Positions 8,936 to 15,592 of a stretch of DNA of 64,000 nt are shown piece after piece. The position numbers and the translations under genes are program-made. Position 1 is the stretch's first letter. Every line of letters starts with the position of its first letter. The notes below the pieces were generated by a model. That model was not told where the DNA came from. It made no database searches and worked only from the letters and a program-made list of their open reading frames with translations. Location of the stretch: positions 2,445,501 through 2,509,500 of the forward strand of contig NZ_CP106759.1 of assembly GCF_025642255.1 (NCBI RefSeq). Reading direction: 5' to 3'. The stretch is from Stenotrophomonas maltophilia (GTDB lineage: Bacteria; Pseudomonadota; Gammaproteobacteria; Xanthomonadales; Xanthomonadaceae).

Positions 8936-8964
8936 TTGCCAACCCCAGGGGGCATCGCTATTAT
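8936..8964 (+). promoter_or_regulatory. Promoter of the tRNA-Ala/tRNA-Glu array
   Basis: TTGCCA (8936-8941), a 17-bp spacer, then TATTAT (8959-8964), ending 18 bp before the first tRNA-Ala. Strength and spacing are typical of stable-RNA promoters. Confidence 0.7.
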
Positions 8965-8982
8965 TTCGCTCCTCAGCGACGT

Positions 8983-9058
8983 GGGGCCATAGCTCAGCTG
9001 GGAGAGCGCCTGCATGGCATGCAGGAGGTCAGCGGTTCGATCCCGCTTGGCTCCACCA
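8983..9058 (+). tRNA. tRNA-Ala(GGC), copy 1
   Basis: 76 nt including encoded CCA. The acceptor GGGGCCA pairs with TGGCTCC; the anticodon loop ATGGCAT gives anticodon GGC; the T-loop is TTCGATC. It is identical to the copies at 9369 and 9612. Confidence 0.97.
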
Positions 9059-9112
9059 ATCTTTCGGCATTAGGCCGTCGAAAGGTCGCTAAAGAACATT
9101 GATGAGAATTGC

Positions 9113-9188
9113 GTCCCCATCGTCTAGAGGCCTAGGACATCACCCTTTCACGGTGGCGACCGGGGTTCGAATCCCCGTGGGGACGCCA
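9113..9188 (+). tRNA. tRNA-Glu(TTC), copy 1
   Basis: 76 nt including encoded CCA. The acceptor GTCCCCA pairs with TGGGGAC; the anticodon loop CTTTCAC gives anticodon TTC. It follows tRNA-Ala by 54 bp and is probably processed from the same transcript. Confidence 0.97.
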
Positions 9189-9206
9189 CTCATCACGAAC
9201 AACGAG

Positions 9207-9233
9207 GACCCGGCCGATAACCGGGTCTTTTTT
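9207..9233 (+). terminator. Rho-independent terminator after the first tRNA pair
   Basis: Stem GACCCGG / CCGGGTC (7 bp, 7-nt loop) followed by TTTTTT. It separates the first Ala-Glu pair from pairs 2 and 3, which therefore need their own promoter or read-through. Confidence 0.85.
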
Positions 9234-9368
9234 GTTCACCGCCAACCGGCATTCAGGTTGTGGCGTCACGGTGGTCTCCCGGATCGTATGCGGGGCGCCG
9301 GAACGAAAAAAGCTCAAAAGGCTTCCACAAACGTGAACACGCAGGTATGATAGGCGGCTCGGTAACAC

Positions 9369-9444
9369 GGGGCCATAGCTCAGCTGGGAGAGCGCCTGCA
9401 TGGCATGCAGGAGGTCAGCGGTTCGATCCCGCTTGGCTCCACCA
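9369..9444 (+). tRNA. tRNA-Ala(GGC), copy 2
   Basis: Sequence identical to copy 1. A possible -10 TATGAT (9346-9351) lies upstream but no good -35 accompanies it. Confidence 0.97.
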
Positions 9445-9493
9445 CTTTCGACATTAGGCCGTCGAAAGTTCTACAACTTGAAGTTTTTCGTGC

Positions 9494-9569
9494 GTCCCCA
9501 TCGTCTAGAGGCCTAGGACATCACCCTTTCACGGTGGCGACCGGGGTTCGAATCCCCGTGGGGACGCCA
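9494..9569 (+). tRNA. tRNA-Glu(TTC), copy 2
   Basis: Identical to copy 1. The 49-bp Ala-Glu spacer is nearly identical to that of pair 3. Confidence 0.97.
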
Positions 9570-9611
9570 GTTTCAAAAGGACCCTGCTCCCGGCAGGCAT
9601 CCTGGTTTCAT

Positions 9612-9687
9612 GGGGCCATAGCTCAGCTGGGAGAGCGCCTGCATGGCATGCAGGAGGTCAGCGGTTCGATCCCGCTTGGCTCCACCA
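9612..9687 (+). tRNA. tRNA-Ala(GGC), copy 3
   Basis: Identical to copies 1 and 2. It lies 42 bp after tRNA-Glu copy 2 with no terminator between, so it is co-transcribed with pair 2. Confidence 0.97.
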
Positions 9688-9735
9688 CTTTCGACATCAG
9701 GCCGTCGAAGGTTCTACAACTTGAAGTTTTCGTGC

Positions 9736-9811
9736 GTCCCCATCGTCTAGAGGCCTAGGACATCACCCTTTCACGGTGGCGACCGGGGTTCGAATCCCCG
9801 TGGGGACGCCA
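9736..9811 (+). tRNA. tRNA-Glu(TTC), copy 3
   Basis: Identical to copies 1 and 2; the last tRNA of the array, followed 9 bp later by a strong terminator. Confidence 0.97.
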
Positions 9812-9820
9812 ATTTCTGAA

Positions 9821-9845
9821 AACCCCGGCTTCGGCCGGGGTTTTT
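9821..9845 (+). terminator. Bidirectional rho-independent terminator
   Basis: AACCCCGGC-TTCG-GCCGGGG followed by TTTTT; the UUCG tetraloop closes an 8- to 9-bp stem. It ends the tRNA array and, read from the other strand, lies just past the stop of the convergent acetyltransferase gene. Confidence 0.9.
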
Positions 9846-9849
9846 CTTT

Positions 9850-10266
9850 TCAGAAGCGTCGATACATTCCGATCGAGGCTGGCGCCGTCGGCGCGAATCC
9901 GTACTGCGCATACAACCGATGTGCCTCGCCATCGGCGAGCAGGCTCACATAGGCCGAAGGCGGAAGGTTGGCCTGCATCCATTCGTCCAGACGCCGCATC
10001 ACCTCCTTGCCCAGTCCCTGCCCCTGCAACGGCGGCAGCACGGCGATATCGCAGACCTGCAGGTGGCAGCCGCCATCGCCGACGATCCGGCCCATCGCCA
10101 CCAGCTCACTGCCCTGATAGGCGCAGACACCGAACAGGGTATTGGGCAGCGCACGTGCAGCCGCTTCGGCGGTCTTGGCGCTGAGCCCGGCCAGCGCCCG
10201 GAGCTGGCAATAGGCCTCGACCGTGGGCACGCCTTCACGGAAATGGCAATGGGCCGGATCGTTCAT
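9850..10266 (-). CDS. GNAT-family N-acetyltransferase
   Basis: A 138-residue single-domain acetyltransferase. The acetyl-CoA binding motif A is visible as VCDIAVLPPLQGQGLGKEVMRRL (the Q/R-x-x-G-x-G/A loop), and the C-terminal motif B region as LYAQYGFAPTAP. The start has GGGAG upstream. The substrate cannot be told. It converges on the tRNA array and shares its terminator. Confidence 0.85.
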   Translation of the reverse strand: MNDPAHCHFREGVPTVEAYCQLRALAGLSAKTAEAAARALPNTLFGVCAYQGSELVAMGRIVGDGGCHLQVCDIAVLPPLQGQGLGKEVMRRLDEWMQANLPPSAYVSLLADGEAHRLYAQYGFAPTAPASIGMYRRF

Positions 10267-10343
10267 GCGGAATCTCCCTGAGTGTCAGGCTATCCTGCCG
10301 CATCCGCGTCGCAGCCGCCGCGACCGACCCCGACAGATATCGC

Positions 10344-11300
10344 ATGTGCTACTCCGCTTTGATCCGGGCCGACTACGCCAAGCTGGTGCGCGAGTTCGGT
10401 GCCGTGCTGTCGCTGGAGGAGTTCGCCGCGCTGTACGCGTACGACCCCGGCAAAAAGCAGCCCAGGACGCCCAAGGCCATGGATGACGGCTTCGCTGGCG
10501 CGCGCACGGAGCTCGGCCGCGACATCGTGGCCCGCATCCAGCGGTGGCATGCACAGGAGCAGGCCACGCTGGAAGCCGAGCTGGCCCAGCAGCGCGAACG
10601 CCGCGACATCGCAATCGCAGCCCTGGCCACCCGTCCCACACTGAAGGCGCGCAACGAGCTGCGCATCGCCGGCAACCGCATCGATCGCGCGCAGACCCGG
10701 CTCGACGACCTGCATCGCGTGCAGCTGCTGCCACGCGACAACCGCATTTTCCCCGGCACCTACGCGCCGGTGATGGTGAGCGAGAACGGGCAACGGGTGA
10801 TCAAACCGATGCGCTACCGGTGCCGTCTGCCGGATGCGCCCGCGCGCAACGACGTGCTCTATCCGGGCAGTTACAACGCCCGCCGTGACAGCCTGGAAGG
10901 CTACTGGCGCGGCGCTTTCGGGCAGCGTCATGGCGTGGTCGTCATCCAGGCCTTCTACGAACACGTGTCCCGGCACGCGGTTGGCGGACGCGCACCGGCC
11001 CCTGATGACAGGACGGGAGATGTGGTCCTTGAGTTCCGCCCCGACCCGCCCCGCGACCTGTTGGTAGCCTGCCTCTGGTCCGAGTGGGACGGCCCCGAAG
11101 GACGCCTCCTCTCATTTGCGACCATCACCGATACGCCGCCGGCCGATATCTCCGCCGCCGGCCATGATCGCGGCATCGTGCCGATCCGGCCCGAGCACCT
11201 CGATGCATGGCTCAATCCGGAACCTGGCGATCTGGCCAGCCAATACCGCATCCTCGACGATCGCGAGGAGATCCGTTACGTCTTCGAGGAGTCCGCCTGA
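10344..11300 (+). CDS. SRAP (HMCES/YedK) domain protein, chromosomal copy
   Basis: A 318-residue member of the SOS-response-associated peptidase family, which crosslinks to abasic sites in single-stranded DNA through Cys2. Visible hallmarks are the N-terminal MCYSA (Cys2 after Met removal), YNARRDSL (conserved Asn), AFYEH (the usual YEW Glu position) and AGHDRGIVPI (catalytic His). It is longer than YedK (~220) because of an extra charged helical insert at residues ~45-140. A second, shorter SRAP protein is encoded in the prophage at 14897. Confidence 0.85.
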   Translation: MCYSALIRADYAKLVREFGAVLSLEEFAALYAYDPGKKQPRTPKAMDDGFAGARTELGRDIVARIQRWHAQEQATLEAELAQQRERRDIAIAALATRPTLKARNELRIAGNRIDRAQTRLDDLHRVQLLPRDNRIFPGTYAPVMVSENGQRVIKPMRYRCRLPDAPARNDVLYPGSYNARRDSLEGYWRGAFGQRHGVVVIQAFYEHVSRHAVGGRAPAPDDRTGDVVLEFRPDPPRDLLVACLWSEWDGPEGRLLSFATITDTPPADISAAGHDRGIVPIRPEHLDAWLNPEPGDLASQYRILDDREEIRYVFEESA

Positions 11301-11340
11301 GCACGCACTGCGGCCGGATCGTCCGGGCACCGCGCCTGGA

Positions 11341-11721
11341 TCAGGCGCGGGCGCTGGAATGCCCGACCGCGCGGGCCAGCGCCTGCGACAGCTCCGCGGA
11401 CAGGTAGGGCTTGACCAGCAGCACACCCGACTGCATGGCCTGTGGCAGCTGCTCCGCCGACATGCCGGTCGCGAGCACGAAGGGCACGCCGCGGGCGGCC
11501 AGCGCCGCCGCGACCGGCTCACTGGTTTCCTGGTGGGCCAGGCGATAGTCCAGCAGCGCCACGTCCGGCGTGGTTTCTTCCAGCAGCCTCAGCGCTTCGC
11601 CGACGCTCGCAGCCAGCCCCACCACCTGTGCACCGGCCTGCACCAGTTGCATCTGCAGCAGGGCCGCGCTCATCTCGTCGTTCTCGACCACCAGTACCCG
11701 CAGGTCCTGCAACGCCGCCAT
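11341..11721 (-). CDS. Single-domain response regulator (receiver)
   Basis: A 126-residue CheY-like receiver: acidic pair in VVENDEMS, phospho-acceptor Asp in VALLDYRLA, Thr/Ser switch region VLATGMS, and conserved Lys in LLVKPYL. It has no output domain and no adjacent kinase, so it probably acts by protein contact or accepts phosphate from an orphan hybrid kinase. Confidence 0.87.
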   Translation of the reverse strand: MAALQDLRVLVVENDEMSAALLQMQLVQAGAQVVGLAASVGEALRLLEETTPDVALLDYRLAHQETSEPVAAALAARGVPFVLATGMSAEQLPQAMQSGVLLVKPYLSAELSQALARAVGHSSARA

Positions 11722-11861
11722 CGATTCCCGCTCCTGTGCATATCACGCCGGCGCAGTATAGCGATCACGGGGGCAATGCCGGCAGATTCGGCCGCAATCG
11801 TCCCGCGCCGGGCAGCCTCTATGAAAGTGCGCTCGACCTCGGGTAAAATCACCCGCTGCCT

Positions 11862-11947
11862 GCCGGTGTGGCGGAATGGTATACGCAGCTGACTCAAAAT
11901 CAGCCGGGGGCAACCCCATGAAGGTTCGAGTCCTTTCACCGGCACCA
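11862..11947 (+). tRNA. tRNA-Leu(CAA), prophage attachment gene
   Basis: 86 nt with a long variable arm and encoded CCA. The acceptor GCCGGTG pairs with CACCGGC; the anticodon loop CTCAAAA gives CAA. A -10-like TAAAAT lies at 11844-11849. Its last 16 nt are duplicated at 53749-53764, so the gene is intact but its native downstream sequence now lies 41.8 kb away. Confidence 0.97.
11932..11947. repeat. attL core (3' end of tRNA-Leu)
   Basis: CCTTTCACCGGCACCA, identical to 53749-53764. It is the crossover region of the tyrosine integrase, covering the T-arm end, acceptor strand and CCA. Confidence 0.92.
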
Positions 11948-12041
11948 GAACACCTTGCGAGACAAGGGTTTCAAAGAAGATGGCGTAATGGAGTCGTGAA
12001 TCTTCCGGCTCCGCCCTTTTTCTTATCTCTCTTCTCCCTCG

Positions 12042-12653
12042 CTACACCCCGCGCCGCAACTGCTGCAGCGCCGCCCTCACCCGCGCCTTCTGAGGATCCC
12101 TCGCCCTGGGCTTGGTCTCTGCCGGCGGCCTGCGTGGCTCCAGCGCTTCCTTGATCCGTGTCAGATCCAGCGCCCCAGACTCAGCCAGGCGCCGCGCCTG
12201 TTGCTGCTGCTCGCGTGTAGGCGGCAGGCCGGGCAGTGGCGGCGGCAGTTGGAACCGCGTGCTGTCCGTCAGCCGGGCGACGGCCTCGCGCAGGGGAAGG
12301 TCGGGATAGAGCCTGGCCGCGCACCAGCGCTCGGCGTACCGCTTCGCCTGCCGGACGCTCGCCGCGCGCACTTCCTTCACCTGCCACATCTTCTGGCCTT
12401 CCATCCACAGGCGCACGCCGACACCACCATCGGGGGCAACGCTCGCCGTTTCCCGGCCGTTGTACCAGAGCGCCCAGCGCTCACCGGTCTGGACCCAGCC
12501 GGACGGGATTGGGGCGGTGCGGAAACCATGGTGGACGTGCGCAGGAAGCATGGCCGGAAGGATACGACCGGTGGTCGCAGATCCTGCGAACGGGGCGACT
12601 ACCTGCCTGAATCGTTCGAACTGAGTGCTGGCGCGGCGCTGCTCAGACGCCAT
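12042..12653 (-). CDS. Hypothetical prophage protein, left end
   Basis: About 203 residues if started at MASEQRRAS; the ORF is open to 12731. It has no recognised domain. The sequence is Arg/Gln-rich and basic, with a Trp-rich stretch (GERWALWYNG, RLWMEGQKMW) and a Pro/Arg-rich C-terminus. Codon use matches the GC-rich prophage core rather than the cassette next door. No good ribosome-binding site supports any one start. It is the first gene inside attL. Confidence 0.5.
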   Translation of the reverse strand: MASEQRRASTQFERFRQVVAPFAGSATTGRILPAMLPAHVHHGFRTAPIPSGWVQTGERWALWYNGRETASVAPDGGVGVRLWMEGQKMWQVKEVRAASVRQAKRYAERWCAARLYPDLPLREAVARLTDSTRFQLPPPLPGLPPTREQQQQARRLAESGALDLTRIKEALEPRRPPAETKPRARDPQKARVRAALQQLRRGV

Positions 12654-12854
12654 GATTGAGCAGACGATGGCAGCCGCTGAACAAGTACAAATCGTCTCCT
12701 GGCACGCCGGTGCTACCGCGCGAAGCTGCACTTGGCTGGCTAGGGCCGCTCGCAGATCTCGGCAGAAAACGCTGCTCTTGAACTAAACGACGTGCTTACA
12801 CACGAGGTGCCCGGACGCGCTGCTGAACACAGCGCGCGCAACTTCAGAGGACGT

Positions 12855-13457
12855 TCAAGCTGCGTGCCGCGCAACACCTTCATGCGGCCGCAAAAAGTGC
12901 ATAGACAATTTGACTAAAAGCACCCAAAAACCACGCTGGGTAAGCACTGCTAGTCGATCCGGGTTGTTTCGTTGAAAGTCGTCAAACGAAAGAGACTGCA
13001 CCTTGTCCAAAAGTGCAACCATGTCTTCCTCAACATTCGCACCTCTGGGGATGAAAATGAGGTTGCTCTTCTCCTGACGCCTGATGGCCCGAATCGTATC
13101 GTTAAGAGCCAAGGGAGCCACTCCACCATCCCTTAACATCTGCTCGTAGCTTGCCAGCTTAAGCAGGGGAGCCACCGTAAGATCCAACGGAACAGGCCGG
13201 GGATTGTCGGGGCTGGCGTCACAGGAGTTCGATACCAAAAGCACACGGCGGGGCACGATTTGGACGCCAGCCTCGGTCCGGCTAACGCAGGGAACGCCCG
13301 CATATACATCACCCTGCAAAGGACTGTCGTCGTGATTGGCAGCGATCATACCGCGGCCGGCCTGCATTTCCTGCAACTCTTGCACGACCGCCTCTAGGTT
13401 CTCCCTAAGCAAATTCTCACTCAGAAAGACCTGCAGCTCCTCTCTCGTCCACGGCAT
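12855..13457 (-). CDS. Unknown protein, third gene of lower-GC accessory cassette
   Basis: 200 residues, no recognised family. Residues ~1-35 look helical; residues ~70-130 hold RRVLLVSNSCDAS, then a hydrophobic VAPLLKLASYEQML, a repeat-like LNDTIRAIRRQEKSNLIFIPRG, and a C-terminal hydrophobic LVKLSMHFLRPHE. The S-x-S-CD pattern followed by APL recalls groups of hypothetical proteins seen near defence genes; this is from memory and unverified. It starts 3 nt after the stop of the middle gene. Base composition is clearly less GC-rich than the prophage core, suggesting separate acquisition. Confidence 0.7.
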   Translation of the reverse strand: MPWTREELQVFLSENLLRENLEAVVQELQEMQAGRGMIAANHDDSPLQGDVYAGVPCVSRTEAGVQIVPRRVLLVSNSCDASPDNPRPVPLDLTVAPLLKLASYEQMLRDGGVAPLALNDTIRAIRRQEKSNLIFIPRGANVEEDMVALLDKVQSLSFDDFQRNNPDRLAVLTQRGFWVLLVKLSMHFLRPHEGVARHAA

Positions 13458-13460
13458 CTA

Positions 13461-13841
13461 CTAATCCCAGTAGGACTCGAAGTTACGGGACACGATCGCC
13501 TGAATCTCTCGATCCAACGGCGACTGCGTAGCCTGCAGGAAAAGCGCAGCACCCAAAATCATGTCTTCCATGAAAGCACCGCCTGCCTTCACGCCCATAG
13601 CGGCCATGTCGCCTACCGAAATGGTGCCAGCAGACGACTTCACGATGCCCGCGCTAACTCTTTCACCGGGCACTCGATCGCGTCGCGAGGAGCTGGACGA
13701 ATCAACGGGGAAGAGCTTGTGAATTCTGCTGCTATGGTGGGCGAACGTACTAGAGCCCGCAGTCCAATAGGCAGCGGGCGCAGGGCCAGTGGCACCGGCG
13801 GTCGCTGACATCAACAGTACCGCTAATCCTTTCTCAAACAT
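13461..13841 (-). CDS. Unknown protein, second gene of accessory cassette
   Basis: 126 residues. The N-terminus is mildly hydrophobic (MFEKGLAVLLMSATAGATG). A Ser-rich basic segment (PVDSSSSSRRDR) separates it from a Gly/Ala/Met-rich helix (ISVGDMAAMGVKAGGAFMEDMILGAALFLQA) that could be membrane-active or a packing helix. No family recognised. It sits 5 nt after the 251-residue gene and 3 nt before the 200-residue gene, so the three must be one operon. Confidence 0.65.
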   Translation of the reverse strand: MFEKGLAVLLMSATAGATGPAPAAYWTAGSSTFAHHSSRIHKLFPVDSSSSSRRDRVPGERVSAGIVKSSAGTISVGDMAAMGVKAGGAFMEDMILGAALFLQATQSPLDREIQAIVSRNFESYWD

Positions 13842-13846
13842 GGCGT

Positions 13847-14602
13847 TTACCCCTGCCGTAAGGTCTCTACTGCGTTCCTGGCGGCTTCATAGCCGGCAGC
13901 AAGCATTTCCTTGACCGTTGTCGCGTTCGTACTGTACTGCGGACGAGCATTGAAAGCCAAGCGATCGTTGTAGTCGCTTACTATCTCGACCCCACATGCA
14001 CCGATGGTGTCCTCATTGATCCTGGGAATGCCGTCAGCGGAATTCAGCGACTGCTCGTTCAGTGTTATGAAGGTCTGCAAGGCTACGTTGTTAAAAAACC
14101 GATCCTGCTCATCCAAAGACCACCTGCATGAGAGCTCGTTAGCTTGCGTCGTAAGAAGCTGCCTGTCAGCAAAAACTGGGGCCAATAGAGCTACCGAGTC
14201 CCTTCTACTATCGGCGGGGATACGGAAAACTGTAGTCACCCCTGCGAAGTGAGGCGAGGAATTACGCCAACCGGCGGAGGCAATGCTAAAAAGCAGATCG
14301 ACCTTGGAAAGCAAATACTCCCGACACCGATCAGCATTTTCCGCCCAGTCTGGGGAGTAGTTGGCATTGAACGTAACACTAACCTGTGAAACCACGACTT
14401 GGGTGTGGCCGCCTTGAGAGGTGAACACCACGCGGGGGATTTCAGCGTCAAGCTCGTCCGGCACAGGAATCAACTGAGGCTGAGCAAAGCCGCCCAGAGA
14501 GTGCTGTTTAATCAAATCCTCGATATCGTTGACCATGCGGCGAATCGAAAGATTGCGCCCCATCGTTAGGCTTAAGCTATGACGTACGAGCATTGAATCC
14601 AC
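13847..14602 (-). CDS. Unknown protein, first gene of accessory cassette
   Basis: 251 residues, soluble, no recognised family. The beginning is helical (NLSIRRMVNDIEDLIKQH), the centre beta-rich (PRVVFTSQGGHTQVVVSQVSVTFNANYSPDW), followed by a DRCREYLLSKVDLLF helix and a mixed C-terminal half. The length and alternating beta/helix pattern loosely suggest a ligand-binding or sensor fold of the TIGR04255 kind, not established. GTG at 14602 has AAAGGG 8 nt upstream; ATG at 14593 is the alternative. Codon use is less GC-biased than the flanks. Confidence 0.68.
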   Translation of the reverse strand: MDSMLVRHSLSLTMGRNLSIRRMVNDIEDLIKQHSLGGFAQPQLIPVPDELDAEIPRVVFTSQGGHTQVVVSQVSVTFNANYSPDWAENADRCREYLLSKVDLLFSIASAGWRNSSPHFAGVTTVFRIPADSRRDSVALLAPVFADRQLLTTQANELSCRWSLDEQDRFFNNVALQTFITLNEQSLNSADGIPRINEDTIGACGVEIVSDYNDRLAFNARPQYSTNATTVKEMLAAGYEAARNAVETLRQG

Positions 14603-14896
14603 AGTGAAACCCTTTAGTGTCGCAGTAAAAGGCCTACCTACAGTGTAAGACGCCTGAAGCGAACGCGATCACCATGTAGCTGACGCGGCCTCTCTATTGT
14701 GATGGTCGGCTTAACAATTTCGGCGCGGCGAACCGCCCATTATGGCCGTCTGGCATCCAAACCTTCAAGGGGAGGCCGAACGTCGGCTGAATGGATGCCC
14801 CGTCTAGCCTGGGTGGGTACTCGCGACCATACCTTCTACACCATCTTCATGGCCTCCTAGTAAAGGTGGCGCGAACGTATGGTACGAGGATCCCTG

Positions 14897-15562
14897 ATGT
14901 GCGGTCGCTTCGTCCAGCTCCCCGTCGTCAACTTCGGACAGGCCGAGCTGGCTGACCTTGCCCCGGGCCTGGCCGAGATCCAGCCCAGCTACAACCTCGC
15001 CCCGACGCAGCGGGCGTCGGTGATCCTGGACCGCGGCGAAGGCCGGCAGGTCACCCGGCTGGCGTGGGGACTGCTGCCGTTCTGGGCCAAGGCCAAGGGC
15101 CTGCAGGGCTCAACCATCAACGCCCGCATCGAGACGGTGGCCACCAAGCCTGCCTTCCGGACGGCGTTCAAGAAGCGACGCTGCGTCATCCCGATGGCCG
15201 GCTACTACGAGTGGTCGGTCAGCCCGATCGACGGGAAGAAGGATCCGTGGTTCATCCACGCGGCCGAGCCGCTGCTGGCTGCCGGCCTGTGGGAGGACAG
15301 CAGCCCGCTGCTGCCCGAAGGCAACCTGGGAACCTTCACCGTCATCACAGGGGACAGCAGCGGCGTGTCGGCAGACATACACGACCGCATGCCGGTCTGG
15401 CTGCTGGCCAGCCAGATCGATGAGTGGATGGCAGCCGATCCCGACGATGCGATGGCGATGCTACTGGCCAGCGAGCCCCCATCCATGGAGGCCTACCGGG
15501 TCAGCCGGGCAGTCAACACGCCTAGGAACAACCGCGAGGACCTGCTGCAGCAGGTCGAGTGA
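14897..15562 (+). CDS. Prophage SRAP-domain protein (HMCES/YedK type)
   Basis: 221 residues, the canonical length for YedK. It carries MCGRF at the N-terminus (Cys2 is the abasic-site crosslinker), STINARIET (conserved Asn), AGYYEWS (catalytic Glu), VITGDSS and HDRMPVWL (catalytic His). It should form a thiazolidine DNA-protein crosslink that shields abasic sites in ssDNA. The start at 14897 is required by the Cys2 chemistry; the ORF is open 18 nt further upstream. It is oriented against the late operon, converging on the tail-fibre gene with 30 bp between, so it is probably independently expressed (a moron). Confidence 0.9.
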   Translation: MCGRFVQLPVVNFGQAELADLAPGLAEIQPSYNLAPTQRASVILDRGEGRQVTRLAWGLLPFWAKAKGLQGSTINARIETVATKPAFRTAFKKRRCVIPMAGYYEWSVSPIDGKKDPWFIHAAEPLLAAGLWEDSSPLLPEGNLGTFTVITGDSSGVSADIHDRMPVWLLASQIDEWMAADPDDAMAMLLASEPPSMEAYRVSRAVNTPRNNREDLLQQVE

Positions 15563-15592
15563 GAGGGGCGAGGCAAGCTCTCCCCTGCCCGC

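Noticed and set aside
8983..9811. CRISPR-like repeated DNA
   Set aside because: The repeats are tRNA genes with full cloverleaf potential; spacers are not unique and there are no cas genes.
12201..12659. Rightward ORFs opposite the left-end hypothetical gene
   Set aside because: Neither frame is strongly supported, but the leftward one has the more protein-like composition.
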